Below are positions 40,736-49,566 of a DNA stretch of 64,000 bases, piece after piece. Numbering within the stretch: the first letter of the stretch is position 1; every line of letters starts with the position of its first letter. The stretch covers positions 1 through 64,000 of the forward strand of contig NZ_JBHRTO010000002.1 in NCBI RefSeq assembly GCF_042646385.1, given 5' to 3'. Below the pieces are notes generated by a model, which saw nothing but the letters and a program-made list of their open reading frames with translations, had not been told where the DNA came from and did not search any database. Source of the stretch: Cypionkella sinensis (lineage in GTDB: Bacteria > Pseudomonadota > Alphaproteobacteria > Rhodobacterales > Rhodobacteraceae). A program made the position numbers and the translations under genes.

Positions 40736-40805
40736 CGCCGCCCCGGACTTGATCCTGGGCCTCATGGCGGCAAAGCAGAGGCCCAGGATCAAGTCCGGGG
40801 CGGCG
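40736..40805. repeat. 28-bp perfect inverted repeat (GGACTTGATCC family, copy 1)
   Basis: Arms 40736-40763 and 40778-40805 are perfectly complementary with a 14-base loop. The core is CCCCGGACTTGATCCTGGG. It lies between the convergent glycosyltransferase and cydX genes. It has no T-run. Confidence 0.85.
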
Positions 40806-40816
40806 TGGCAATAGCC

Positions 40817-40933
40817 TCAGTCGTCCAGATTGCCGATCTTGCGGGCGTCTTCCTGCATCTCCAGCCACATCGCGTTCAGCACCGCGAACAGCGCGGCCAA
40901 AGGCAGGCCAAGCATCCAGGCAAAATACCACAT
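40817..40933 (-). CDS. cydX: Cytochrome bd small subunit CydX
   Basis: A 38-residue single-helix membrane protein starting MWYFAWMLGLPLAALFAVLN and ending with an acidic/Lys cytoplasmic tail. This matches the CydX/CbdX family, which stabilises heme groups in the bd oxidase. It follows cydB by 12 bases, with GGAGC upstream. It is easily missed because of its length. Confidence 0.93.
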   Translation of the reverse strand: MWYFAWMLGLPLAALFAVLNAMWLEMQEDARKIGNLDD

Positions 40934-40945
40934 GATTTGCTCCTT

Positions 40946-42109
40946 TCAGTAAAGACTGTGCGAATTTTCGGCCACATCCGCTTCGGATACCTTGCCCCAC
41001 AGCACCTTATAGACCCAGGCGGTATAAAGCAGGATCAGCGGCAGGAAGATCGCGGTCGAAACCAGCATGATGAACAGCGTCAGATGCGAGGATGAGGCGT
41101 TCCACACCGTCAGCGACGATCCCGGATCGCTGGACGACGGCAAGATGAACGGGAACATCGTCAGACCGATCGAGGCGATCATGCCGAAGATCGCGGTTTT
41201 CGACGCCAGCAGCGTTGTCACCTCGCGCCCCGCCCGCAGCCCAAGGAAGGCCAGCAGCCCGCCCAGCACGCCCAGCGCCGGGGCAATCGCGATCCACGGG
41301 CGCAGGGCATAGGCCTCCATCCAACTGCCGCCCTTCGCCACTTCGAAATGCAGCGGGTTCGACGGGCCATCGGTCACGTAATCGCCGACAATTCTGTAGC
41401 CGTCAAAGCCGTAGGCCAGCCACAGACCCAACCCGATATAGCCGCCCACCGCCACCAGCGCCGCAACCGCGCCGATCTGCCGCGCGCGGGTTTGCACCGC
41501 GCCATCCGCCTTCAGCGTCAGCCAAGCCGCGCCATGCATCACCAGCATTGCCAGCGACACCACACCGGCACACAGCGCGAACGGGTTGAGAAGGCTCAGG
41601 AATTTCACATACCACACACCTTCATAGATCGCGTGCAGATCATCGGTGAAATGAAACGGCACGCCTTGCAGCACATTGCCCACCGCCACACCAAAGATCG
41701 TCGCAGGCACCGCACCCCCGGCAAACAGCGCCCAATCCCAGCCATTGCGCCAACGGGCCGAGTCGCGCTTGGACCGGTATTTGAACGCCACAGGCCGCAC
41801 GATCAGCGCCGCCAGCACCAGCCACATCGCCAGATAAAACCCTGAAAACGACACCGCATATAACGGCGGCCAAGCGGCAAAGATCGCACCGCCCCCCAGG
41901 ATGAACCAAACCTGATTGCCCTCCCACACCGGGCCGATGGTGTTGATCGCCACGCGGCGTTCAGTGTCGGTCTTGGCGACAAACGGCAGCAGCGCCCCCA
42001 CCCCCATGTCAAAGCCATCGGTCAGCGCAAAGCCGATCAACAGCACGCCCACCAGCACCCACCAGATCAGGCGCAGAGTTTCATAGCTGACAAGTTCGTT
42101 CAGGATCAT
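40946..42109 (-). CDS. cydB: Cytochrome bd ubiquinol oxidase subunit II
   Basis: A 387-residue membrane protein of standard length, with LTDGFDMGVGALLPF in the second helix region and GPVWEGNQVWFILGGGAIFAAWP, both hallmarks of CydB. It pairs with CydA to form the quinol-oxidising, high-affinity oxygen reductase of the inner membrane. The ATG at 42109 is used; it lies four bases after cydA. Confidence 0.96.
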   Translation of the reverse strand: MILNELVSYETLRLIWWVLVGVLLIGFALTDGFDMGVGALLPFVAKTDTERRVAINTIGPVWEGNQVWFILGGGAIFAAWPPLYAVSFSGFYLAMWLVLAALIVRPVAFKYRSKRDSARWRNGWDWALFAGGAVPATIFGVAVGNVLQGVPFHFTDDLHAIYEGVWYVKFLSLLNPFALCAGVVSLAMLVMHGAAWLTLKADGAVQTRARQIGAVAALVAVGGYIGLGLWLAYGFDGYRIVGDYVTDGPSNPLHFEVAKGGSWMEAYALRPWIAIAPALGVLGGLLAFLGLRAGREVTTLLASKTAIFGMIASIGLTMFPFILPSSSDPGSSLTVWNASSSHLTLFIMLVSTAIFLPLILLYTAWVYKVLWGKVSEADVAENSHSLY

Positions 42110-42113
42110 GATG

Positions 42114-43724
42114 TTACTCCGCTGGCATTGCGATGGCATCGGCGTTCTTGCGCCCCATCAGCCGGATTTCATGGCGCTTCATCCACGCCTCGGTTTCCGC
42201 CACTTCCAGATACGGGCCTTTGCGGATGTATTTCAGCATCAGCCCCATCTCGACGATGAACAGCACCGAGTAAAAGATCACAAACCCCGCCAACGTGATC
42301 GCCACCTCGGTCATCGACAAGGCCGAGACTGACATCGCCGTGGGCAACACCCCGTCCACCGTCCACGGCTGGCGGCCGAATTCGGCGACAAACCAGCCCA
42401 TTTCGGCCGCGATCCACGGCGCCGGGATCATCCACACCGCCATATGCAGCGCGGGGCGCGGGAATTGCATCCGCTTGAACGAGGCGCGGTAGAAGAAATA
42501 CAGCATCGTGCCGATGAACAGGAACCCCAGCCCCGCCATGATGCGGAAGGCCCAGAACAGCGGCCAGACCGTCGGCACCGTGTCATTCGCCGCCATCTTG
42601 ATCTGTTCTTCCGTCGCCAGATGCGGCGTGTCGGTGTATTTGCGCAGCAGCAGGGCAAAGCCAAGGTCAGCCGAGTGCAACTCGAACGTGTCCTTGACCA
42701 CCTGCGGCGTCGCATCCCGCTCGGCCCGCAGCGTCAGCAGCGCTTCATATGCGATCATGCCCGAACGGATGCGCACCTCGGCTTGCTCGACCAGTTCCGA
42801 GATACCGGGGATTTCCGTGGTCAGCGACCGCGTGCCAATCAGCCCCATCACGTAGGGAATGTGGATCGCGTAATGCGTCTCGCGCGCCGCCTGATCCGGG
42901 AAGCCAAAGGCGGTGATCGGCGCGGGCGCAGGCTCGGTGTGCCACATGCCTTCGATCGCTGCGAGTTTCATCTTCTGGCTGTGGGTGGCGTTATAACCGG
43001 ATTCGTCGCCCAAAAGCACCACCGAGAACGCCGAGGCCAAGCCAAACGCCGCCGCCACCGCAATCGAGCGGCGCGCGAGTTCAACATGGCGGTCGCGCAG
43101 CAGATACCACGCCGACACCCCCAGCACGAACACCGAGGCCGTCACGTAACCCGCTGAAACCGTGTGGACAAATTTCGCCTGTGCCACCTCATTGAACAGC
43201 ACCGCCCAAAAGTCGGTCATCTCCATCCGCATCGTCATCGGGTTGAAAGCGGCCCCCACCGGGTCTTGCATCCAGCCATTCGCGATTAGAATCCACAGCG
43301 CCGACATGTTCGAGCCAATCGCCACCAGCCAAGCCACCATTAGGTGCTGCACCTTGCTCAGCTTGTCCCAGCCAAAGAAGAACAGCCCGACAAAGGTCGC
43401 CTCCAGAAAGAACGCCATCAGCCCTTCAATCGCCAGCGGCGCGCCGAAAATGTCACCGACATATTGGCTGTAATAGCTCCAGTTCATGCCAAACTGGAAT
43501 TCCATCGTGATCCCCGTCGCCACGCCGATGGCAAAGTTGATGCCGAACAACGCACCCCAGAATTTGGTCATCTGCCGCCAGATCGGGCGGTTGGTCATCA
43601 CATAGACGGTTTCCATGCAGGCCACGATGATCGACAGGCCAATCGTCAAGGGCACGAACAGAAAGTGGAACATCGCCGTGGTGGCGAATTGCAACCGGGA
43701 AAGTTCAACGATGCCGAATTCCAT
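42114..43724 (-). CDS. cydA: Cytochrome bd ubiquinol oxidase subunit I
   Basis: A 536-residue membrane protein. The heme-ligand histidine segments TAMFHFLFVPL and KFVHTVSAGYV are present. So are the quinol-binding Q-loop (KLAAIEGMWHTEPAP with its Lys and Glu) and the signature GRQPW in FVAEFGRQPWTVDG. The length indicates the long Q-loop type, as in E. coli. It carries hemes b558, b595 and d. The ribosome site is AGGAG. Confidence 0.97.
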   Translation of the reverse strand: MEFGIVELSRLQFATTAMFHFLFVPLTIGLSIIVACMETVYVMTNRPIWRQMTKFWGALFGINFAIGVATGITMEFQFGMNWSYYSQYVGDIFGAPLAIEGLMAFFLEATFVGLFFFGWDKLSKVQHLMVAWLVAIGSNMSALWILIANGWMQDPVGAAFNPMTMRMEMTDFWAVLFNEVAQAKFVHTVSAGYVTASVFVLGVSAWYLLRDRHVELARRSIAVAAAFGLASAFSVVLLGDESGYNATHSQKMKLAAIEGMWHTEPAPAPITAFGFPDQAARETHYAIHIPYVMGLIGTRSLTTEIPGISELVEQAEVRIRSGMIAYEALLTLRAERDATPQVVKDTFELHSADLGFALLLRKYTDTPHLATEEQIKMAANDTVPTVWPLFWAFRIMAGLGFLFIGTMLYFFYRASFKRMQFPRPALHMAVWMIPAPWIAAEMGWFVAEFGRQPWTVDGVLPTAMSVSALSMTEVAITLAGFVIFYSVLFIVEMGLMLKYIRKGPYLEVAETEAWMKRHEIRLMGRKNADAIAMPAE

Positions 43725-43815
43725 ATCATGCTCCTGCTGATCGACCGCGCCGAAATCGCTTGTCCGATGGCGCTGGCGGCGGTGTGATGGCTCAAAGCCA
43801 CATCACCGATACAAG

Positions 43816-45453
43816 TTAGAACAATTCCAGTGTGAAGTCAGCCCAATCCGTCTCGACAGGGCGATGTGACGCAGTCAGGATCGCCGCTTGCGGCAGATAC
43901 TGGCGGATACCCCGCAGCACGCGCAGCGCGGTGTCGGTGTCCAGCCCCTCGGTCGGCTCATCCAGCAGCAAGATCGCAGGCCGGCGCAGCAGCACGCGCG
44001 CAATGGCCAGCCGCCGCGCCTCGCCGCCCGACAGCCCCGCGCCACGCGGCCCAAGCCGCGCATCAAGCCCGCCCTTGGCGCGGATCACATCGGCCAGCGC
44101 AACCGCCTCCAGCACCGCCCACAGCGTTGCTTCATCGGCATCAGGCGCGGCAAGCTGCAACCCTGCCCGCACACGCCCCGCCATCAGCCCCGCACGCTGC
44201 GGCAGCAATGCAACCGCCTCGCGCAGCGCGGCCTCCTCCCACTCCGGCAGCGGATGATCGCCCAGCGTGATCCCCCCGCCAGTGGGGCGCAACATACCCG
44301 CGGCCAGCAACAGGGCGGTAGATTTGCCAACCCCACTCGGCCCAGTCAGCGCCAGTGTCGCGCCTGCCTGCAGCGTGAAACTCAGCGGGCGCAAACTGGC
44401 CCGCGCTGCCCCGGCGCGTTGCAGGCTGACCGTATCAAACCGCAACGCCCCCGCCACGTATCTGCCCCCGGCAGACGCCACCGGCGCGGGCAGGCTTTGC
44501 ACCACCCGCCGCGCCGCCAGCCGCATCCGGCCCAGATCGGCCACCGCGCGGCGCAGCGGAGCCAACACCTCGGCCAGCGCAAGGGCGGCAAAAAAGCCAA
44601 CCGCCGCCACCGCCGGGCTCAGCGCCCCCTGTTCCGCCAGCGCCATGCCCAACAGCAGCGCGGCCGTGGCAACCGCCGTCGCAAGCCATGACAGCAAAAG
44701 CCCCGCCTGCCGCTCGATGCGGTCTTGCGCCAGCCGCGCGCTCTGTCGCCGCGTCTCGGCAGACAGAACCGCCTGATGCTGCGCGGCAAGCTGGCCATAG
44801 ACCGCCAGATCACCCCGCGCCTGCACCAGATCAATCAACCGCGCGCGAAACGCCTGCGCGGCATATTCCACCCGCCGCGAAGGCTTTGATCCCGCCCGCC
44901 CCGCCCAGATCAGCACCACCGCGCCACCCAAGCCAAAGCCCAAAGCCACCGTGGCGGCAATCGCCAGCCCCGCCAGCGCCCACAGCACCGCAAAGCTGGC
45001 CGCCAGCGTTATCCCCCCGGCAATCAGCGGCAGGATCAGCCGCAGCGGCAGGCCATCCAGCGCATCAATATCCGCCGTGATGCGGTTCAACACCTGCGGC
45101 CCGCGCAACCGGCTTTGCCGATCATAAGGCGCTGCCAGATAGGCTTGCAGCACCCGCAGCCGCAGCGTGGCAAAGGCGCGCAAGGTGGCGTCATGCGTCA
45201 GCACCCGCTCGCCATAGCGCGCCGCCGTCCGCCCCAGCGCCAGAAACCGGATCGCGCCCGAAGGGCGGAACACGTCAAACACCGCCCCCATCCCCGCCAG
45301 CCCCGCCGCCGCAGCCGCCGTGATGAACCAGCCCGACACCCCCAACAGCGTTGCCCCCGCCACCAGCACCACCACCGACAGCACCGCCCCGCGCAACAAC
45401 GCCGCCCGCTGCGCCTGCCAGATCAGCCGGAACACCTGCCAGAGCGGCCTCAT
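43816..45453 (-). CDS. cydC: Heterodimeric ABC exporter subunit CydC
   Basis: A 545-residue ABC transporter half with an N-terminal six-helix domain (SGWFITAAAAAGLAG and the CydC mark RYGERVLTHDATLR). The ATPase has Walker A GPSGVGKST, signature LSGGEARR, Walker B AILLLDEPTEGLD and H-loop TASHR. With CydD it exports thiols or handles heme, and it is needed for bd oxidase assembly. It overlaps cydD by four bases. Confidence 0.95.
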   Translation of the reverse strand: MRPLWQVFRLIWQAQRAALLRGAVLSVVVLVAGATLLGVSGWFITAAAAAGLAGMGAVFDVFRPSGAIRFLALGRTAARYGERVLTHDATLRAFATLRLRVLQAYLAAPYDRQSRLRGPQVLNRITADIDALDGLPLRLILPLIAGGITLAASFAVLWALAGLAIAATVALGFGLGGAVVLIWAGRAGSKPSRRVEYAAQAFRARLIDLVQARGDLAVYGQLAAQHQAVLSAETRRQSARLAQDRIERQAGLLLSWLATAVATAALLLGMALAEQGALSPAVAAVGFFAALALAEVLAPLRRAVADLGRMRLAARRVVQSLPAPVASAGGRYVAGALRFDTVSLQRAGAARASLRPLSFTLQAGATLALTGPSGVGKSTALLLAAGMLRPTGGGITLGDHPLPEWEEAALREAVALLPQRAGLMAGRVRAGLQLAAPDADEATLWAVLEAVALADVIRAKGGLDARLGPRGAGLSGGEARRLAIARVLLRRPAILLLDEPTEGLDTDTALRVLRGIRQYLPQAAILTASHRPVETDWADFTLELF

Positions 45454-47102
45454 GCTGCCGCCTCCAGCCGGATCACCCGATCCATCTTTGCCGCAAGGCC
45501 CGCATCATGCGTGGCGATGATCAGGCTGCACCCGCTTTCAGCCAACGCCAGCAGCGCCGCGGTGACAATGGCGGCGGTCGCCGCATCCAGATCAGCGGTC
45601 GGCTCATCCGCCAGCAACACATCGGGGCGGGCGTGCAGCGCACGCGCCAGCGTCAGCCGCCGCGCCTCACCGCCCGACAGGCCACCGCCGCCCTCGCCCA
45701 GCCGCGTGGCCGCACCCTGCGGCAAAGCCTGCACCACATCCAGCATCGCCACCGCCGCCAGCGCCGCGCCGGGATCACCCTGCCCCAGACTGATGTTATG
45801 GCGCAGACTGCCGTTCAAAAACTGCGGCTGTTGCGGCATCCAGCCCAGCCGCGCCCGCCATCCATCCGCCGTTGCGTCACTCAAGGGCTGGCCCGCCACC
45901 GTGATCTGCCCCGCCGCCAAATGCTGCATCCCGGCCAGCGCCCGCAGCACCGTGGTCTTGCCGCTGCCACTGGGGCCCAGCAGCGCCAGAGTCTCGCCCG
46001 CTTTCAGCGTGAAATCCGGCAGTTGCAGCACCCTTGCCCCCAGCCGCACCTGCCCCCCCGTCATCGCAATATCGGCAGGCCCCGGCAACCGCGCCGCTTG
46101 CGCCCCCTGCCCCAGCAGCGGCGCCTCATCGCTGCGCGCCTGCCACTCCGCCCATTCATCCGCCACCGCCAGCGCCGCCGCGCGGTCATGCCAGGCCGCC
46201 GACAGATCACGCAAAGGCTGATAAAACTCGGGCGCGAGCAGCAGCAAGAATATCCCCGCCGCAGGCGTCAGCGGCGTGCCATAGCTGCCAAACTCCAACA
46301 CCCCCAGCAGCGAAAAGCCGACATACACCGCCACCATCGCCACCCCAAGCGCCGCGAACAACTCCAACACTGCCGAGGATAAAAACGCCACCCGCAGCAC
46401 CGCCATGGTCTGTGCGCGCAACCGCTCGGCCGCCTCGGCAAAGCCCGCACCCACCGCAGCCCCCGCGCCCAGCAGCCGGATGTCCAGCAACGCGTGCAAC
46501 CGCTCGATCAACAGATCGTTCAGCGTGCCGATTTCCTGCATCTGCCGCTGGCTTGCCGCCTGCGCAGCCCAACCGATCAACGCCATGAACACCGGGATCA
46601 GCGGCCCGCTGATCAGCAACACCACCCCCACCGCCCAGGATTGCCAGAACGCCAGCACCAAAATCAGCCCCGGCACCAGCATCACCCGCGCCCGCGCAGG
46701 GGCATAGCGGCTGACGTAAGGCAGCAGCATCTCCAGCTTTTCGCCCGCCAGCGCCGCCACGCCCCCCGCCGCTGGCCCTGTGCTGCGCGCCGCTTCTCGC
46801 GCCGCCAAATCGGCCCGCAACGCGCCAACGACCGCAAGCCCCGCCCGACTCGCCGCCGCTTCTGAAAAGTAAGTCAAAACCGCCCGCAACAACCCCAGCA
46901 GCCCGAAGCACACCGCATAGGCCCACAGCGGCGGCGCATCCGTCAGCAATCCAGCGAGTGCCGCCGCCACCAACGCCGCCTGCATCGGCCAGATCAGCGC
47001 CGCCGCCCCTGCAAACACCGCCGACACCCGCAGCCGCCCGCGCGCAGGCGCAATCAACCCGGCCAGCACGGCGGCTGAAGTCTGTTGATCCTGCTGCCCC
47101 AT
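45450..47102 (-). CDS. cydD: Heterodimeric ABC exporter subunit CydD
   Basis: A 550-residue ABC half-transporter. CydD landmarks are LLLLAPEFYQPLRDLSAAWH in the membrane domain, Walker A GPSGSGKTT, signature LSGGEARR, Walker B VLLADEPTADLD and H-loop IIATHD. It is the first gene of cydDCABX. I saw no FNR-type TTGAT-N4-ATCAA box in the 93 bases upstream. Confidence 0.95.
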   Translation of the reverse strand: MGQQDQQTSAAVLAGLIAPARGRLRVSAVFAGAAALIWPMQAALVAAALAGLLTDAPPLWAYAVCFGLLGLLRAVLTYFSEAAASRAGLAVVGALRADLAAREAARSTGPAAGGVAALAGEKLEMLLPYVSRYAPARARVMLVPGLILVLAFWQSWAVGVVLLISGPLIPVFMALIGWAAQAASQRQMQEIGTLNDLLIERLHALLDIRLLGAGAAVGAGFAEAAERLRAQTMAVLRVAFLSSAVLELFAALGVAMVAVYVGFSLLGVLEFGSYGTPLTPAAGIFLLLLAPEFYQPLRDLSAAWHDRAAALAVADEWAEWQARSDEAPLLGQGAQAARLPGPADIAMTGGQVRLGARVLQLPDFTLKAGETLALLGPSGSGKTTVLRALAGMQHLAAGQITVAGQPLSDATADGWRARLGWMPQQPQFLNGSLRHNISLGQGDPGAALAAVAMLDVVQALPQGAATRLGEGGGGLSGGEARRLTLARALHARPDVLLADEPTADLDAATAAIVTAALLALAESGCSLIIATHDAGLAAKMDRVIRLEAAA

Positions 47103-47195
47103 CCCGCTGCCTGCCCCACGCCCTTGCTGCCGTCAATCTGGGGCCACGCCGCCAGCAGCACAATGCCGCCCGCCTGCGGCAAAGGGTCTGCCCCG

Positions 47196-48149
47196 CTACC
47201 GCAACGCCGCCAGCATCGCGGCGTAGCTTTCCTCGCACACCCGCTGCCGACGCTTGATCTTCTGATGCCCCAACATCTCGCCCATCATCGCCTGCACCTG
47301 CGCACCATAGCGGGCAATCGAGTGATCCTCGCCGCCGGGCTGATTGCGCTCGGCGAAATAGGCCTCGGTGTGGCGCGCGGTCTCGGCATTGGTCTCGGCC
47401 ACCGCGCCGCGCCCACGGGCACGCCGCAGCGCATAGCTGTCTGGCGCTTTCAGCCCATAATGGTTGTAATGCGCCAAGCGATGCGACACCGCTTTCACAT
47501 CGCCATTGCGCAACTGCCGCCACAGCGGCAACGCCGGATCGGTCTGGGTCCGCGTGCCATCGCCCCACATCACCTGCAACGGCACCTTGTCCTTGAACCC
47601 CACCATCGAGTGATTGTGGATACCGCGAAACCGGCCCGGATTTCGGGTCAGGGTTTTCAGCGCCGCATTGGCCTTGTGCTGCGTCGGCAACCGATGCGTG
47701 AACGCCGCGCACACCCGCCCCGCCTGCCAGCGCGCAACCGGATGGCTGGTGAAGAACATCCCGTAAAGGGCCACCACATCAACATCCGCCTCGGCCCGCT
47801 CAGTCAGATCGGCCACGCGGTGATCGCCGACATGCACGTTCAAGAACTCATCCGCATCCAGCATCATCAGCCATTCGGTCTGATCAATGCCATGCAAACG
47901 GCGGATTTTCTCATAGCCTGCGTGCTGCGGAATCTCGCCCGGTTTCAGCTTGTTCGGCACGTGGGTGATATACCCCGCCTGATCCAGCGCCCCCAGCAAC
48001 CGCTCACTGCCATCGCTGCAATCGTTCGAGGCGATCAGGATACGGTCGAACCCCAGCACAAGGTGATGCGCCACCCATTCCAGCAGAAACGGGCCTTCAT
48101 CTTTGACACTGGAAATCAACGTATGGCGGGGCGGCAAGCGGAACCTCAT
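47196..48149 (-). CDS. Glycosyltransferase family 2/92-like protein
   Basis: A 317-residue soluble protein. It starts LISSVKDEGPFLLEWVAHHL, a common start in this group, then has IASNDCSDGSERLL and WLMMLDADEFLNV, where DAD is the metal site. Later it has HNHSMVGF and AHYNHYGLKAP. Two further glycosyltransferase-like genes lie in the window. It lies 93 bases upstream of cydD in the same direction, and cotranscription is possible. Confidence 0.82.
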   Translation of the reverse strand: MRFRLPPRHTLISSVKDEGPFLLEWVAHHLVLGFDRILIASNDCSDGSERLLGALDQAGYITHVPNKLKPGEIPQHAGYEKIRRLHGIDQTEWLMMLDADEFLNVHVGDHRVADLTERAEADVDVVALYGMFFTSHPVARWQAGRVCAAFTHRLPTQHKANAALKTLTRNPGRFRGIHNHSMVGFKDKVPLQVMWGDGTRTQTDPALPLWRQLRNGDVKAVSHRLAHYNHYGLKAPDSYALRRARGRGAVAETNAETARHTEAYFAERNQPGGEDHSIARYGAQVQAMMGEMLGHQKIKRRQRVCEESYAAMLAALR

Positions 48150-48254
48150 GCTTTGCGCCAGATGAGGAAAGCCCAAGCCGAAAGTCAATCCAGCACGGGG
48201 GTGACACCGCGCCCGCCCCGCGCCATGATGCGCCAAACCTGACAGGAGTTGCCC

Positions 48255-49022
48255 ATGCCCGATCTTCGCCTTGCCCTGCTGCAAGCGCCCTCGCCCGCCG
48301 GAGATTGCGCTGCAGCCGTCAGCGCCGTGGAACAGGCATTGAGCGCAGCGGGTGCGGCGCGGGCCAATATGCTGGTGGTGCCGGAAAGCTTTGCACCGGG
48401 ATACAACAGCGATGCGATTGCCGAACTGGCGCTGATGCGTGGCGGCGCTTGGCAGGATCAGCTTGCAAAGGCCTGCCGCAACGCAGGCTGCGGTGTGGTG
48501 TTCGGCTATGCCGAGCGTGACGGCGACGCAGTTTACAATTCTGCCTTGGCCTTGGGGCCGGATGGGGCCGAACTGGCGCATTACCGCAAGATTCAGCTTT
48601 ACGGCCCGCGAGAGTCTTCGATCTACCGCCCCGGCGACGCTTACGTCAGCTTCGATCTGGCGGGGCACAAGGCGGCATTGCTGATCTGCTACGATGTGGA
48701 ATTTGCCCCCCATATCGCCGCCTTGGCAGCGGCAGGGGTCAAGGTTCTGCTGGTGCCGACCGCCAATATGCTGCCCTACACCCATGTCATGCGCGCCACC
48801 GTCCCCGCGATGGCCGCCAATCACGGCATCACGATTGTCTATGCCAATTACTGCGGGATTGAGGGCGATCTGCACTATGCCGGCGGCTCGCTGATCGTGG
48901 GGGCAGATGGCGATGTGCTGGCGCAAGCGGGCATGGGCCCCGCCCTGCTGGTGGCCGATGTGCCGCAGGTAGAGGCCGCACGGCTCTCCACCCAAGCGCG
49001 CGACTATCGCCGCATCGGCTAG
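48255..49022 (+). CDS. Carbon-nitrogen hydrolase (nitrilase superfamily)
   Basis: A 255-residue single-domain amidase. The catalytic triad is visible: glutamate in VVPESFAPGY (near 43), lysine in AHYRKIQLYG (near 112) and cysteine in ALLICYDVEFAPH (near 146). The substrate is an unknown amide or N-carbamoyl compound. The ATG at 48255 follows AGGAG. A structured repeat begins 32 bases after its stop. Confidence 0.9.
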   Translation: MPDLRLALLQAPSPAGDCAAAVSAVEQALSAAGAARANMLVVPESFAPGYNSDAIAELALMRGGAWQDQLAKACRNAGCGVVFGYAERDGDAVYNSALALGPDGAELAHYRKIQLYGPRESSIYRPGDAYVSFDLAGHKAALLICYDVEFAPHIAALAAAGVKVLLVPTANMLPYTHVMRATVPAMAANHGITIVYANYCGIEGDLHYAGGSLIVGADGDVLAQAGMGPALLVADVPQVEAARLSTQARDYRRIG

Positions 49023-49054
49023 CCCCAAAAGCCGACAGAAATTCGCTTGCTTGC

Positions 49055-49286
49055 CTGCGCCCAAGTAGGGCGGAAGTAGGAAACGCACCGCGTTTTCCCG
49101 CCCGCGCGAACGGTCTCACCCTGTGATCAGTTCAGAAATCACCCCACGAGGCCAGCACCCGACCCGGCGGGCGAGAATCGCCCGCCATCGGCGGGTCGGG
49201 CGCTGGCCGGGCCCTTAAGGCGCGGCGGTCTCAACGGCACCCGCGCCGCATGGCGAAGGCGATGGCCTTCGCCAGACCGCAGAAGC
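49055..49286 (+). repeat. ~232-bp multi-hairpin intergenic repeat (copy A)
   Basis: This matches the minus strand of 58620-58853 along its length. It contains a GGAAACGC stem, a long nested stem (GGCCAGC, CCCGACCC outside; GGCGGGCGA inside), a CCGGGCC stem and GGCGAAGGC/GCCTTCGCC. No open frame fits. It is unlike its flanks and lies between the nitrilase and galE genes. Confidence 0.8.
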
Positions 49287-49307
49287 TGAATGTCGGTCCC
49301 CACACAT

Positions 49308-49384
49308 CCCACGCCGCCCCGGACTTGATCCGGGGCCTCTACCCGCCAACCAGAGGCCCCGGATCAAGTCCGGGGCGGCGTGGG
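49308..49384. repeat. 33-bp perfect inverted repeat (GGACTTGATCC family, copy 2)
   Basis: Arms 49308-49340 and 49352-49384 are perfectly complementary with an 11-base loop. The core CCCCGGACTTGATCCGGGG differs from copy 1 by one base, and the opposite arm differs in the complementary base. From 49385 to 49515 I see nothing else. Confidence 0.85.
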
Positions 49385-49515
49385 GTTGGGGTCGAACGCC
49401 AGCGCAACGCTGCCAAAACACGCGGGCAAACCCTCCGCGATCACAGAAGCAAAAACCCTCAAACCAGCACCAAACCACAACATATTGTGAAAAACGCCCG
49501 CGAACCGCCCCAAAA

Positions 49516-49539
49516 CCACAAGTCACTCCCAGATGGGAA
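49516..49539 (-). repeat. 24-nt post-stop element (copy 2)
   Basis: On the minus strand TTCCCATCTGGGAGTGAC then TTGTGG, 27 bases after the galE stop codon. One base differs from the copy at 10536. A GC-rich stretch and TTTTT follow. Confidence 0.6.
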
Positions 49540-49566
49540 AAAAACCTCAGCCGCCCGCCACCCGCC

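Noticed and set aside
46207..47712. A 501-codon minus-strand frame over cydD and the glycosyltransferase gene
   Set aside because: Glycine/arginine-rich shadow in another frame of the same strand.
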